64,000 bases of DNA from assembly GCF_014208105.1 (NCBI RefSeq), contig NZ_JACHMQ010000001.1, positions 1,178,001-1,242,000 on the forward strand, read 5' to 3'. The DNA comes from Actinomadura coerulea (GTDB lineage Bacteria; Actinomycetota; Actinomycetes; Streptosporangiales; Streptosporangiaceae). The translations under genes were made by a program, and so were the position numbers. Positions 52,270 to 61,505 of this stretch are shown here, in pieces (position 1 is the stretch's first letter; each line of letters opens with the position of its first letter). Below the pieces are notes generated by a model. The model made no database searches. It saw only the letters and a program-made list of their open reading frames with translations, and was not told the origin of the DNA.

Positions 52270-55161
52270 ATGGCGGTGCGCCCGGATGTCAGCGTGGTGG
52301 TGATCGCTTACAACGACGCCCGGAGGCTTCCACGGGCGGTGGCCTCGACGCTGGCGCAGTCGCTGGGCGGCGTCGAGACGGTGATCGTCGACGACGCGAG
52401 CACCGACGGGACGGGCGAGGCGGCCGACCGGCTCGCCGCGGCCCACCCGGGGCGGATCCGGGCCGTCCACCTGCCGGTCAACTCCGGCGGCTGCGGCCGT
52501 CCCCGCAACACCGGGATCGAGGCGTCCACCGGCCGCTACGTGATGTTCCTCGACAGCGACGACCTGCTGGACCGGCACGCCTGCCTCAACCTCCTCGCCG
52601 CCGCCGAGGACACCGGCGCCGACATGGTCTCGGGGCTCTGCGACCGGATCTTCCTCGACCTGCCCGAGGGCGCCAAGGGGCGGGTCCGGCCCTGGTACCC
52701 GTGGCTCTACCGGCACAGCGCCGTCTACGGGTCGTTGAGCGAGAACCCCGATCTCCTCTACGACACCCTCTCGACGAACAAGGCCTACCGGCGCGGCTTC
52801 CTGGAGGAGCACGGCCTGCGGTTCGTCGAGGGGCTGCACTACGAGGACCTGCTGTTCACCGCCGAGGCCTACCTGGCGGCGGGACGGACCGCCCTGATCC
52901 CGCACCGCGTCTACAACTGGCTGGTCAAGGAGCGGACGCCGGCGCCGTCGATCTCCAACCGGCGCTCCGAGCTGGCCAACTTCGCCGACCGGCTGGAGAT
53001 CCACCGCCGCATCGACATGCTCTTCGCGCTGCGCGGCGCCTACGACCTGCAGCGGGCCAAGGACGTCAAGTTCGTCAACCACGACCTGGTGCTGTACCTG
53101 CGCGACCTGCGCGACCGCGACCCGGCCCACCAGGCGCGCTTCCTCGACCTGGCCGCCGGCTACCTGGCCGAGCTGGACCCGCGGGTCTTCGAGCAGGCCA
53201 ACCCGCTGCCCGCGATCGCCGCGCACCTGATCCGCGAGGGCGACCACGCGGGGGCGCTCGCCGCCGCCGAGTACGACCCCGCGAAGCGTCCCGAGCTGCG
53301 CGCCCGCCTGGTGGAGCGGGACGGGCGCGTCTACTGGGGGGCCGGGCGCCCGCGCGGGACGCTCGGCCGCCGCGTCCGGGACGTCACGTCCTTCGGCTTC
53401 CATGTGCGGCCCCTGCGGGAGCTGCGCCCGGCGAACACCGTCACGCGGCTGGAGACGCGCGGCGGCCGCGTGCTCATGGCCGGCTACGTGCTGAACCCGC
53501 TGGAGCGGATCCCGCGGGGAGCCGAGCTGGCCGGGACGCTGGAATTCCGCGATCGGCGCCGCCGATCACGGAAGGGGCGGGTCCGGGCGGCCGTGCGGCA
53601 CGAGGGCGACCGGCTCACCTGGCATGCCGAGTTCGACCCCGCCCGCAGGATCCGCCCTTTCGGGTTCGTCGACCCGGTCTGGGACGTCCGGCTGCGCCTC
53701 CGGGTGGACGGCGAGGAGGTGGTCACCCGGCTCGGGGAGGGGCGCGGGTCGCCGTCGCTCGGCGGGGTCTCGCTGCCCGTCCGGCCGCGGCTGACGCGGT
53801 TCGCGGGGGACCGGCTCCGCTCGTACGTGACCGAGGGCGGGCACCTGGCGTTCGCCCTGGAGACGGAGGGCCCGTGGGCGCGGCTCACCCGCGCCGCCGC
53901 GCGCCGCGCCGCCCTGTCCCGGCCGGTCCGGCTGGCCCGGCACTGGGTCTGGGCGCTGGACAGGGCCGTGCGCCGGACGCTGACCGGCCGGAACACCAAG
54001 ATCATCGTGTTCAACCGGGTGCTGAGCCGGCTGCCGGTCCGGACCGGCCTGGCGGTATTCGAGAGCCAGCTCGGCCGCCACTACTCCGACAACCCGAAGT
54101 ACATCTACCGGGAGCTGCGCAGGTCCGGCCGCCCGGTGACGGCGGTGTGGTCGTACGCGTCGTCCCCCAAGGGGTTCCCGGGCGACGCCCGGCTCGTCAA
54201 GCGCGGATCGTGGGCGTACTACCTGGCGCTCGCGCGGGCCCAGTACTGGATCGACAACCAGGGCTTCCCGGACCGGCTGCGCAAGCGTCCCGAGACCACC
54301 TACATCCAGACCTGGCACGGGTCGGCGTTCAAGCTGATGGGGCTGGACCAGCCGCGGCTGAAGTCGGGCCCCCTGGGAGACCAGGCGCGGCTGCGGCGGA
54401 TGGTGGAGCGCTTCGACTGCTTCCTGGTGCGTTCCGGGCACGACACCGAGACGCTCTGCAGCGGCCTCGGCGTGCGCTCCGAGCTGCTCCCGGTGGGGTA
54501 CCCCCGCAACGACCCACTGGTCAACGGGGTGGACGGCGATCCGGAGCTCGCCGCCGAAGTCGAGGCCCTGCGCGCCTCGCTCGGTCTGGACGACGGGCGC
54601 CGCGCCGTCCTGTACGCGCCCACGTACGTCACCGGGCCGAGGGGGCGTCCCGTCCGGCTCCAGGACCCGCCCGTGGATCCGGCGGTCTTCGCGCGGGAGT
54701 TGGGGGAGGAGTACGTCCTGCTCGTCCGGCCCCACTACCTGTGCCGGGCGAACGTGCCGCCGGGCGCCCGGGCCGTGATGCGGGACGTCGGCGCGGTGCC
54801 CGACGTGACGCCGCTCCTGCTGCTGGCGGACGCCCTCGTCACCGACCACTCCTCGATCATGTTCGACTTCGCCCTGCTCGACCGGCCGATCGTGCTGCAC
54901 CTCCCGGACGGCAGGGACCTGGCCACCGGCTACTTCGACCTGGAGCGGCACGCCCCCGGGCCGATCACCCGCACCGAGGACGAGCTCGTCGCCGCGCTCG
55001 CCGGCCTGGACGCGGCCGAGGGCGAGCACGCCGGGCGGCGCCGCGCGTTCGCCGCGCGCTTCGGCGAGCACGAACGCGGCACCGCCGCGCGCAGGGTGGT
55101 GGACCGCTACTTTCCGGCCGCGCCGAGCAGGAGGGGGAAACGCCATGGCCACGCCGCGTGA
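52270..55161 (+). CDS. Bifunctional GT2 glycosyltransferase / CDP-glycerol glycerophosphotransferase (TagF/TagB-like)
   Basis: 963 aa. The N-terminal GT2 domain (about 1-230) has SVVVIAYNDARRLPRAVAST, VDDASTDGT and the DxD-like LDSDD. The middle is variable. From about 590 a TagF/TagB-type polymerase or primase follows: TYIQTWHGSAFKLMG with the catalytic His, LLPVGYPRNDPL, the YAPTYV strand, and LADALVTDHSSIMFDFALLD. The two activities would glycosylate and extend a polyol-phosphate polymer such as teichoic acid. The start MAVRPD has GGAGGGG 6-7 nt upstream. It overlaps the GT4 gene by 17 bp, so the pair is an operon. Confidence 0.9.
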   Translation: MAVRPDVSVVVIAYNDARRLPRAVASTLAQSLGGVETVIVDDASTDGTGEAADRLAAAHPGRIRAVHLPVNSGGCGRPRNTGIEASTGRYVMFLDSDDLLDRHACLNLLAAAEDTGADMVSGLCDRIFLDLPEGAKGRVRPWYPWLYRHSAVYGSLSENPDLLYDTLSTNKAYRRGFLEEHGLRFVEGLHYEDLLFTAEAYLAAGRTALIPHRVYNWLVKERTPAPSISNRRSELANFADRLEIHRRIDMLFALRGAYDLQRAKDVKFVNHDLVLYLRDLRDRDPAHQARFLDLAAGYLAELDPRVFEQANPLPAIAAHLIREGDHAGALAAAEYDPAKRPELRARLVERDGRVYWGAGRPRGTLGRRVRDVTSFGFHVRPLRELRPANTVTRLETRGGRVLMAGYVLNPLERIPRGAELAGTLEFRDRRRRSRKGRVRAAVRHEGDRLTWHAEFDPARRIRPFGFVDPVWDVRLRLRVDGEEVVTRLGEGRGSPSLGGVSLPVRPRLTRFAGDRLRSYVTEGGHLAFALETEGPWARLTRAAARRAALSRPVRLARHWVWALDRAVRRTLTGRNTKIIVFNRVLSRLPVRTGLAVFESQLGRHYSDNPKYIYRELRRSGRPVTAVWSYASSPKGFPGDARLVKRGSWAYYLALARAQYWIDNQGFPDRLRKRPETTYIQTWHGSAFKLMGLDQPRLKSGPLGDQARLRRMVERFDCFLVRSGHDTETLCSGLGVRSELLPVGYPRNDPLVNGVDGDPELAAEVEALRASLGLDDGRRAVLYAPTYVTGPRGRPVRLQDPPVDPAVFARELGEEYVLLVRPHYLCRANVPPGARAVMRDVGAVPDVTPLLLLADALVTDHSSIMFDFALLDRPIVLHLPDGRDLATGYFDLERHAPGPITRTEDELVAALAGLDAAEGEHAGRRRAFAARFGEHERGTAARRVVDRYFPAAPSRRGKRHGHAA

Positions 55162-56416
55162 CGTCTTCATCGTGTGCAACAACGCCGACGACATGGGCGG
55201 CCTCCAGCGGTGGGCGCACCACATGGCGCGGCTGCTGGCCGGGCGCGGCGACCGCGTCACCCTCGTCGGGATCAGTCGCGGGCTGGAGCCGTACCACCAC
55301 GGCCGCGACGGCTCCTACGCCGTCGAGGTGCTGCACGGGGAGTGGGGCCCGCCCGCGTTGGCGTGGCGCCCGCGCAGGGCTCTGCAGCGGCTCGACCCGG
55401 CGGCGCGGGCCCGCGACCTGTGGCGGACGGCCGCCCAGCGGCGCGGCGCCGCGCGCCTGTCGGAGCTGTTCGCCGCCGCGAGACCGGGGGCCGTCGTCAT
55501 CGTGGCGCAGGTGTGGGCGATGGAGTGGGTGCGGCTCGCCGACACCTCCGGGCTGCGCGTCGTGGCCATGAGCCACGAGTCCTACCAGGCGACCCGCGCG
55601 TCCTCGCGGTACCGGCGGGTCAAGGAGCACTACGCCCGCGCGGACCGGATGCTGGTGCTCACCGCCGAGGACGCCGACGCCTGGGCCAGGGACGGCATGA
55701 CCAACGCCGACCACATTCCGAACGCGCTGCACGTCACGCCCGGCGTGCGTCCCACGCTCGACCTGCCCGTCGTCGCCTGCGTAGGCCGCCTGGCCTACGA
55801 GAAGGGCGTGGACCTGCTGCTGGAGGCGTGGGAGCGCGTCGCCGGACGGCATCCGGGGTGGCGGCTGCACGTCTACGGCGGCGGTCCGGACGAGCAGGAC
55901 CTGCGGGCGCGGGCGGACGCCGCCGGGCTGTCGGGCTCCGTCGAGTTCCGGGGCGTGGTGTCCGACGTCGAGGAGGCGCTCGTCGAGGCGTCGGTGTTCG
56001 CCCTGCCGTCGCGGGCCGAAGGCTTCCCGATGTCGGTGCTGGAGGCCATGGCGTACGGGCTGCCCACGGTGGCGTTCGACTGCGCGCCGGGCGTCCGGGC
56101 GCTCATCGAGGACGGCAGGGACGGTCTGCTGGCCCCACCGGGCGACGTCACCGCGTTCGCCGCCGCGCTCGGCCGGCTGATCGAGGAACCGGAGCTGCGC
56201 CGGTTGCTCGGGTCCGGGGCGCGTGCCTCGGTTTCGCGGTTCCGCCCGGACGCCGTCCTCGCCCGGTGGGACCGCCTGTTCGACCTGCTCCACCGGGGGG
56301 TGGCGGCCGCGCCGGCCCCCGCGCCGGTCCGGGCCGCGGCGCCCGCCGCGCCCCCCGTCGCGGGGCGGGTGGCCGCGCGGGAGGCCGAACCCGCCCTGGG
56401 GGGTGATTCTTTCTAA
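55145..56416 (+). CDS. GT4-family glycosyltransferase
   Basis: 423 aa. GGAGGGGGAAACGCC precedes the ATG, which overlaps the previous gene by 17 bp. The N-terminal Rossmann fold (about 1-185, NNADDMGGLQRWAHHMARLL) is followed by the second domain with VACVGRLAYEKGVDLLLEAW, HVYGGGPDEQDLRARAD and the catalytic E-x7-E in SRAEGFPMSVLEAMAYGLPT. It probably adds a sugar to the polyol-phosphate polymer made by the upstream enzyme. The C-terminal 35 residues are Ala/Pro-rich. No signal peptide, so cytosolic. Confidence 0.9.
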   Translation: MATPRDVFIVCNNADDMGGLQRWAHHMARLLAGRGDRVTLVGISRGLEPYHHGRDGSYAVEVLHGEWGPPALAWRPRRALQRLDPAARARDLWRTAAQRRGAARLSELFAAARPGAVVIVAQVWAMEWVRLADTSGLRVVAMSHESYQATRASSRYRRVKEHYARADRMLVLTAEDADAWARDGMTNADHIPNALHVTPGVRPTLDLPVVACVGRLAYEKGVDLLLEAWERVAGRHPGWRLHVYGGGPDEQDLRARADAAGLSGSVEFRGVVSDVEEALVEASVFALPSRAEGFPMSVLEAMAYGLPTVAFDCAPGVRALIEDGRDGLLAPPGDVTAFAAALGRLIEEPELRRLLGSGARASVSRFRPDAVLARWDRLFDLLHRGVAAAPAPAPVRAAAPAAPPVAGRVAAREAEPALGGDSF

Positions 56417-56430
56417 CAACTGTTTGGTAG
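56413..56430 (+). promoter_or_regulatory. KstR2-type operator candidate
   Basis: CTAACAACTGTTTGGTAG is an imperfect palindrome (12 of 18 positions, CTA-n-CAA-n4-TTG-n-TAG), 10 bp before the fadE30-like GTG start and just upstream of the operon that contains the KstR2-like gene. The form fits TetR-type operators of acyl-CoA dehydrogenase genes. KstR2 binding itself is inference. Confidence 0.55.
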
Positions 56431-56440
56431 AGTCCGGGGT

Positions 56441-57679
56441 GTGAAGCAGAACGAGTCCCCCGCGGACCGGGCCTTCCGCGCCGAGGTCCGCGACTGGCTC
56501 CAGAGCAACCTGTCGGGCGAGTTCGCGCACGCCCGCGGGCTCGGCGGCCCCGGCCGCGAGCACGAGGCCTTCGAGGAGCGCCTGGCCTGGGAGCGGCACA
56601 TGGCCGCCGCCGGCTGGACCTGCGTCGGCTGGCCCCGCGAGTACGGCGGACGCGGCGCCACCGTCGAGCAGCAGGTGATCTTCCACGAGGAGTACGCGCT
56701 CGCCGACGGGCCCGCCCGGGTCAACCACATCGGCGAGAACCTGCTCGGACCCACGATCATCGCCTTCGGCACCGACGAGCAGCGCGCCCGCTTCCTGCCG
56801 CCGATCGTGGCGGCGCGGGAGCTGTGGTGCCAGGGGTACTCCGAGCCGAACGCGGGCTCCGACCTCGCCAACGTGCAGACCCGCGCCGCCCTCGCCGGGG
56901 ACCACTGGCTGGTCGACGGGCAGAAGGTCTGGACGTCGCTGGCCCTCGAAGCCGACTGGTGCTTCGTCGTGTGCCGCACCGAGCCGGGGTCGTCCCGCCA
57001 CAAGGGCCTGTCGTACCTGCTCGTCCCGATGCGGCAGGACGGCGTGGACATCCGGCCGATCGTCCAGCTCACCGGCACCTCCGAGTTCAACGAGGTGTTC
57101 TTCGACGGCGCCCGCACCGACGCGCGCAACATCGTCGGCGCGCCCGGCGAGGGCTGGAAGATCGCGATGGCGACGCTCGGGTTCGAGCGCGGCGTCGCGA
57201 CGCTCGGCCAGCAGGTGGGGTTCCGGCGCGAGTTCGAGGGCGTCGCCGACCTCGCCCGCCGCACCGGCGCCATCGACGACCCCCTGCTGCGCGACCGGCT
57301 GACCCGGTCCTACATGGGCCTGGAGATCATGCGGCTGAACGCCGTGCGCACCATGGCGGGCGTCGCGTCGGGCGCGCCCGGCCCCGAGTCGTCGATCTCC
57401 AAGCTCGTCTGGGGCACCTGGCACCGCGAACTCGGCGAGCTCGCCATGGACGTCCTCGGCGCCGCCGGCCTCGTCGCCGACGGGGCCCCGGGCGCCGGCC
57501 CCGACGGCGGGACCGCGCAGCCGCGGCCCTACGACCTGAACGACTGGCAGCGGCTGTTCCTGTTCTCCCGCTCCGACACGATCTACGCCGGGTCGAACGA
57601 GATCCAGCGCAACATCATCGCCGAGCGCGTGCTCGGACTGCCCCGTGAACCGGCCGCCGACAGGAAGGCACGCGGATGA
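56441..57679 (+). CDS. fadE30: Acyl-CoA dehydrogenase, FadE30-like
   Basis: 412 aa, GTG start. It has the acyl-CoA dehydrogenase fold: N-terminal helices to about 120, the WCQGYSEPNAGSDLANVQTR beta-domain motif near 128, and the C-terminal FAD domain with FSRSDTIYAGSNEIQRNIIA. In mycobacteria FadE30 acts on the HIP-CoA propionate side chain left after cholesterol ring cleavage. The neighbours (ipdF, kstR2, fadA6) are in the same order as in the mycobacterial KstR2 cluster, which supports the name. It overlaps ipdF by ATGA. Confidence 0.85.
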   Translation: MKQNESPADRAFRAEVRDWLQSNLSGEFAHARGLGGPGREHEAFEERLAWERHMAAAGWTCVGWPREYGGRGATVEQQVIFHEEYALADGPARVNHIGENLLGPTIIAFGTDEQRARFLPPIVAARELWCQGYSEPNAGSDLANVQTRAALAGDHWLVDGQKVWTSLALEADWCFVVCRTEPGSSRHKGLSYLLVPMRQDGVDIRPIVQLTGTSEFNEVFFDGARTDARNIVGAPGEGWKIAMATLGFERGVATLGQQVGFRREFEGVADLARRTGAIDDPLLRDRLTRSYMGLEIMRLNAVRTMAGVASGAPGPESSISKLVWGTWHRELGELAMDVLGAAGLVADGAPGAGPDGGTAQPRPYDLNDWQRLFLFSRSDTIYAGSNEIQRNIIAERVLGLPREPAADRKARG

Positions 57680-58455
57680 CCCCGCCCCCCTACGTCCCCG
57701 GGCACGGCCTGCTCGCCGGCCGCGCCGTCGTGATCACCGCGGCGGCCGGAGCCGGCATCGGCGGCGCCACCGCCCGCCGCTGCCTGGAGGAGGGCGCCCG
57801 CGTCCTGGTCTCCGACGCGCACGAGCGGCGGCTCGCCGCGACCGCGGCGGAGCTGGAGAAGGAGTTCGGCGCCGACCGGGTCGAGGCGCTGCCCTGCGAC
57901 GTCACCTCCGAGGACCAGGTCCGGGCCCTCTACGACCGGGCCGTGGAGCGGTTCGGGCGGATCGACGTCGCGGTCAACAACGCCGGCCTCGGCGGGACGG
58001 CCGACCTCGTCGACATGACCGACGAGCAGTGGGGCCGCGTCCTCGACATCACCCTCACCGGCACGATGCGCTGCACCCGCGCCGCCCTGCGCCTCATGCG
58101 GGACCAGGGCTCCGGCGTCGTCGTCAACAACGCCTCGGTGATCGGCTGGCGGGCGCAGAAGGGCCAGTCGCACTACGCCGCCGCCAAGGCCGGGGTCATG
58201 GCGCTCACCCGCTGCTCGGCGCTGGAGGCCGCCGACTTCGGCGTCCGGGTCAACGCCGTCTCCCCGTCCCTGGCCATGCACCCGCACCTGGTCAAGGTGA
58301 CGTCCGAGGAGCTGCTGGAGGAGCTGACGCGCCGGGAGGCGTTCGGCCGCTACGCCGAGCCGTGGGAGGTGGCCAACGTTATCGTCTTCCTGGCCAGCGA
58401 CTACTCGTCGTACATGACGGGCGAGGTCGTCTCCGTCTCCTCCCAGCACGCATAG
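57676..58455 (+). CDS. ipdF: SDR dehydrogenase, IpdF-like
   Basis: 259 aa. The nucleotide loop is AAAGAGIGGATARRCL, NNAG is at about 96, and the catalytic Ser-Tyr-Lys set is in VVNNASVIGWRAQKGQ and SHYAAAKAG. IpdF reduces the 5-oxo group (or oxidises 5-OH) of HIP-CoA in steroid C/D-ring breakdown. The ATG overlaps the fadE30 stop. The name depends partly on gene order. Confidence 0.82.
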   Translation: MTPPPYVPGHGLLAGRAVVITAAAGAGIGGATARRCLEEGARVLVSDAHERRLAATAAELEKEFGADRVEALPCDVTSEDQVRALYDRAVERFGRIDVAVNNAGLGGTADLVDMTDEQWGRVLDITLTGTMRCTRAALRLMRDQGSGVVVNNASVIGWRAQKGQSHYAAAKAGVMALTRCSALEAADFGVRVNAVSPSLAMHPHLVKVTSEELLEELTRREAFGRYAEPWEVANVIVFLASDYSSYMTGEVVSVSSQHA

Positions 58456-58481
58456 GAACACCGGTACATGAGGAACTGCGC

Positions 58482-59108
58482 ATGAGTCCACGACGGCGCG
58501 ACGCCGAGGGCACCGCCGCCGCCCGCGCGGGGCGGCGGGCCGAACTGCTCGCCACGGCCGCCGAGGTGTTCGCCTCCCAGGGCTACTCAGCCACCACGGT
58601 CCGGAAGGTGGCCGACGCCGCGGGAATCCTCGGCGGCAGCCTCTACTACCACTTCGACTCCAAGGAGTCGATGGCCGACGAGATCCTGTCGACTTTCCTG
58701 GACGACATGTGGACCGCCTACGGCCGCGTCCTGGACGCCGGGCTCAGTGCGCGCGACACCCTGGAGGGCATCGTCGTCGAGTCGTTCCGCTCGATCGACA
58801 AGCACCGGCCCGCCGTCGTCCTCTACCAGAACGAGTCCAAGCACCTCGCGACCAGCGAGCGGTTCCACTACCTCCTGGACTCCCAGCGGCGGTTCGAGGA
58901 GATGTGGCTGTCCCTGCTGGACCGCGGCGTCGAGGAGGGCGCCTTCCGCGCCGACCTCGACCGGACCCTCATCTACCGCTTCATCCGCGACACCGTCTGG
59001 GTCGCGGCGAACTGGTACCAGCACGGCGGGCGGCTGTCCGCCGACGACATCGCCAAGCAGTACCTCGCCATGTTCCTCGAAGGGATCCAGGCGAGCCAGG
59101 CCCCGTAA
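58482..59108 (+). CDS. kstR2: TetR-family repressor, KstR2-like
   Basis: 208 aa from MSPRRRDAEG, with AGGA 9 nt before the ATG. The HTH (about 20-65, FASQGYSATTVRKVADAAGI then GGSLYYHFDSKESMADEIL) and the C-terminal TetR_C region (VLYQNESKHLATSERFHYLL near 115; TLIYRFIRDTVWVAANWYQH near 165) match KstR2. KstR2 represses HIP-CoA catabolic genes and releases DNA on binding HIP-CoA. It is transcribed within the operon it controls, giving autoregulation through the operator at 56413. Confidence 0.85.
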   Translation: MSPRRRDAEGTAAARAGRRAELLATAAEVFASQGYSATTVRKVADAAGILGGSLYYHFDSKESMADEILSTFLDDMWTAYGRVLDAGLSARDTLEGIVVESFRSIDKHRPAVVLYQNESKHLATSERFHYLLDSQRRFEEMWLSLLDRGVEEGAFRADLDRTLIYRFIRDTVWVAANWYQHGGRLSADDIAKQYLAMFLEGIQASQAP

Positions 59109-59123
59109 GAAGGAGACACCCCC

Positions 59124-60281
59124 ATGGCCGAGGCTTACATCGTCGACGCGGTCCGCGCCCCGGTCGGGCGCCGCAACGGCGGGCTCGCCGGAGTGCACCC
59201 CGCCGACCTCGGCGCGCACGTGCTGACCGCCCTCATGGACCGGACGAAGATCGACCCGGCCGCCGTCGAGGACGTCGTCTTCGGCTGCGTCGACACCCTC
59301 GGCCCGCAGGCCGGCGACATCGCCCGCACCTGCTGGCTGGCCGCCGGGCTCCCCGAGGAGGTCCCCGGCGTCACGGTCGACCGGCAGTGCGGCTCCTCCC
59401 AGCAGGCCGTGCACTTCGCGGCCCAGGCCGTCCTGTCCGGGACGTCGGACCTGGTCGTCGCGGGCGGCGTGCAGAACATGTCGCAGATCCCGATCGGCTC
59501 GGCGATGACCGCCGCGGCGCCGCTCGGCTTCACCGAGGGCCCCTTCGCGGGCTCGGCGGGCTGGGCCCGCCGCTACGGCGACGCCGAGGTGTCGCAGTTC
59601 AACGGCGCCGAGATGATCGCCCGCGACTGGGACATCTCACGCGAGGAGATGGAGGCGTTCGCCTACGAGTCGCACCAGCGCGCCATCCGCGCCATCGACG
59701 AGGGCCGCTTCGAGCGCGAGACCGCTCCCATCGAGGGCGTCACGGCCGACGAGGGCCCGCGCCGCGACACCTCCCTGGAGAAGATGGCCGGCCTGAGGAC
59801 CCTGGTGGAGGGCGGCCGCCTCACCGCGGCCGTCTCGTCGCAGATCTCCGACGGCGCCGCCGCGCTGCTCATCGCCTCCGAGCAGGCCGTCAAGGACCAC
59901 GGCCTCACCCCGCGCGCCCGCGTCCACCACCTGTCGGCGCGCGGCGAGGACCCCATCCGGATGCTGTCGGCGCCCATCCCCGCCACCGCGCACGCGCTGA
60001 AGAAGACCGGGATGACGATCGGCGACATCGACGCCGTCGAGATCAACGAGGCGTTCGCGTCCGTCGTCCTCGCCTGGCTCAAGGAGACCGGCGCCGACCC
60101 GGCCACGACCAACCCCAACGGCGGCGCCATCGCCCTCGGCCACCCCCTCGGCGCGACCGGCGCCCGCCTGATGACCACCCTCCTGCACGAACTCGACCGC
60201 ACCGGCGGCCGCTACGGCCTCCAGACCATGTGCGAAGGCGGCGGCCAGGCCAACGTCACCATCATCGAGCGGCTGGGCTGA
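59124..60281 (+). CDS. fadA6: Acetyl-CoA acyltransferase (thiolase), FadA6-like
   Basis: 385 aa with AAGGAG before the ATG. The nucleophile Cys is in VDRQCGSSQQAVHFA near 90, NEAFA is near 308, the active His in GGAIALGHPLGATGAR near 338 and the C-terminal Cys in TMCEGGGQANVTIIE near 370; all thiolase catalytic groups are present. It cleaves the beta-ketoacyl-CoA made in C/D-ring degradation. In the mycobacterial cluster FadA6 sits next to KstR2, as here. Confidence 0.87.
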   Translation: MAEAYIVDAVRAPVGRRNGGLAGVHPADLGAHVLTALMDRTKIDPAAVEDVVFGCVDTLGPQAGDIARTCWLAAGLPEEVPGVTVDRQCGSSQQAVHFAAQAVLSGTSDLVVAGGVQNMSQIPIGSAMTAAAPLGFTEGPFAGSAGWARRYGDAEVSQFNGAEMIARDWDISREEMEAFAYESHQRAIRAIDEGRFERETAPIEGVTADEGPRRDTSLEKMAGLRTLVEGGRLTAAVSSQISDGAAALLIASEQAVKDHGLTPRARVHHLSARGEDPIRMLSAPIPATAHALKKTGMTIGDIDAVEINEAFASVVLAWLKETGADPATTNPNGGAIALGHPLGATGARLMTTLLHELDRTGGRYGLQTMCEGGGQANVTIIERLG

Positions 60282-60304
60282 CCGGGACGGCGAGGAGGCG
60301 GAAC

Positions 60305-61471
60305 GTGGAGGTCTTCGAACCGGCGCGGCTCGGGCCGCTGACGCTGCGGAACCGCGTGATCAAGGCGGCCACGTCCGAGGGGATGACGCCCGACGCCCTG
60401 GTGACCGACGACCTGATCGAATACCACCGGCGGCCGGCCGCCGGGGGCGTGGGCATGACCACCGTCGCCTACTGCGCGGTCGCGCCCGAGGGGCGGACCG
60501 AACGGCGGCAGATCTGGATGCGGCCGGAGGCCGTCCCCGGGCTGCGGCGCCTCACCGACGCGGTCCACGCGGAGGGCGCCGCGGCGTCCGCGCAGCTCGG
60601 GCACGCCGGCCCGGTCGCCGACGCGAGCTCCAACCGGGTGCCCGCCGTCTCGGCCGGGCGGTTCTTCAACCCGCTCGGCATGGCCTTCACCAAGGTGGCC
60701 ACGGCCGAGGACATCGAGCGCATCACCCGCGCCCACGCCGGGGCCGCGCGGCTGGCGGTCGAGTCCGGCTTCGACGCCGTCGAGATCCACCTCGGGCACA
60801 ACTACCTGGCCAGCGCCTTCCTCAGCCCCCGCCTCAACCACCGCAAGGACGGCTACGGCGGCCCGATCGAGAACCGGGCCAAGGTCGCGCTCGGCATCGC
60901 CCGCGCCGTCCGGGACGAGGTCGGCGACCGCATCGCGATCACCGCCAAGCTCAACATGCGCGACGGCGTGCGCGGCGGGCTGGAGATCGACGACAGCCTC
61001 CACGTCGCCCGCGGGCTCCAGGACGAGGGCACCGTCGACGCGCTGGAGCTGACCGCCGGCAGCTCGCTGCTCAACCCGATGTACCTGTTCCGCGGCGAGA
61101 TGCCCATCCCCGAGTTCGCGGCCAGCTACAAGCTGCCCATGCGGATCGGCCTGCGGATGTTCGGCAAGCGGTTCCTGCGCACCTACCCCTACCAGGACAC
61201 CTACCTGCTGGAGCACGCCCGCAGGTTCCGCGCCGAGCTCGACCTGCCCCTGATCCTGCTGGGCGGCGTCACCGACCGCGCGACCATGGACACCGCGATG
61301 GCGGAGGGCTTCGAGTTCGTCGCCATGGCCCGCGCCCTCCTCCGCGAACCCGACCTCGTGAACCGGATCGCCGCCGACCCGTCCACGCCGTCCTTGTGCG
61401 TCCACTGCAACCGCTGCGTCCCGACGGTCTACCGGGGCACCCACTGCCCGCTCGTCCCGGAACGGGATTGA
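60305..61471 (+). CDS. NADH:flavin oxidoreductase (Old Yellow Enzyme family)
   Basis: 388 aa from GTG, with GAGGAGG 6 nt upstream. The FMN-binding barrel starts with FEPARLGPLTLRNRVIKAAT; the ASAQLGHAGP and EIHLGHNYLASAFLSPRLNH motifs carry the substrate and flavin contacts, and the phosphate site is in LGGVTDRATMDTAM. It ends with CVHCNRCVPTVYRGTHC, a Cys-rich end that could bind an iron-sulfur cluster as in 2,4-dienoyl-CoA reductases, although the spacing differs. It probably acts on unsaturated acyl-CoAs of the same steroid pathway. Its stop lies inside the next gene's promoter. Confidence 0.85.
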   Translation: MEVFEPARLGPLTLRNRVIKAATSEGMTPDALVTDDLIEYHRRPAAGGVGMTTVAYCAVAPEGRTERRQIWMRPEAVPGLRRLTDAVHAEGAAASAQLGHAGPVADASSNRVPAVSAGRFFNPLGMAFTKVATAEDIERITRAHAGAARLAVESGFDAVEIHLGHNYLASAFLSPRLNHRKDGYGGPIENRAKVALGIARAVRDEVGDRIAITAKLNMRDGVRGGLEIDDSLHVARGLQDEGTVDALELTAGSSLLNPMYLFRGEMPIPEFAASYKLPMRIGLRMFGKRFLRTYPYQDTYLLEHARRFRAELDLPLILLGGVTDRATMDTAMAEGFEFVAMARALLREPDLVNRIAADPSTPSLCVHCNRCVPTVYRGTHCPLVPERD

Positions 61472-61498
61472 CCTGGAGCGCGCTCCAGCTCGTAGCGT
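61468..61498 (+). promoter_or_regulatory. MerR-type promoter with perfect 16-bp palindrome
   Basis: The -35 TTGACC (61468-61473) and -10 TAGCGT (61493-61498) are 19 bp apart, the long spacing used by MerR-family activators. The palindrome CTGGAGCGCGCTCCAG (61473-61488) fills the spacer. Transcription should start about 7 bp after the -10, at or next to the ATG, giving a leaderless mRNA. No MerR gene is in the window. Confidence 0.75.
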
Positions 61499-61505
61499 TC
61501 CGGGC

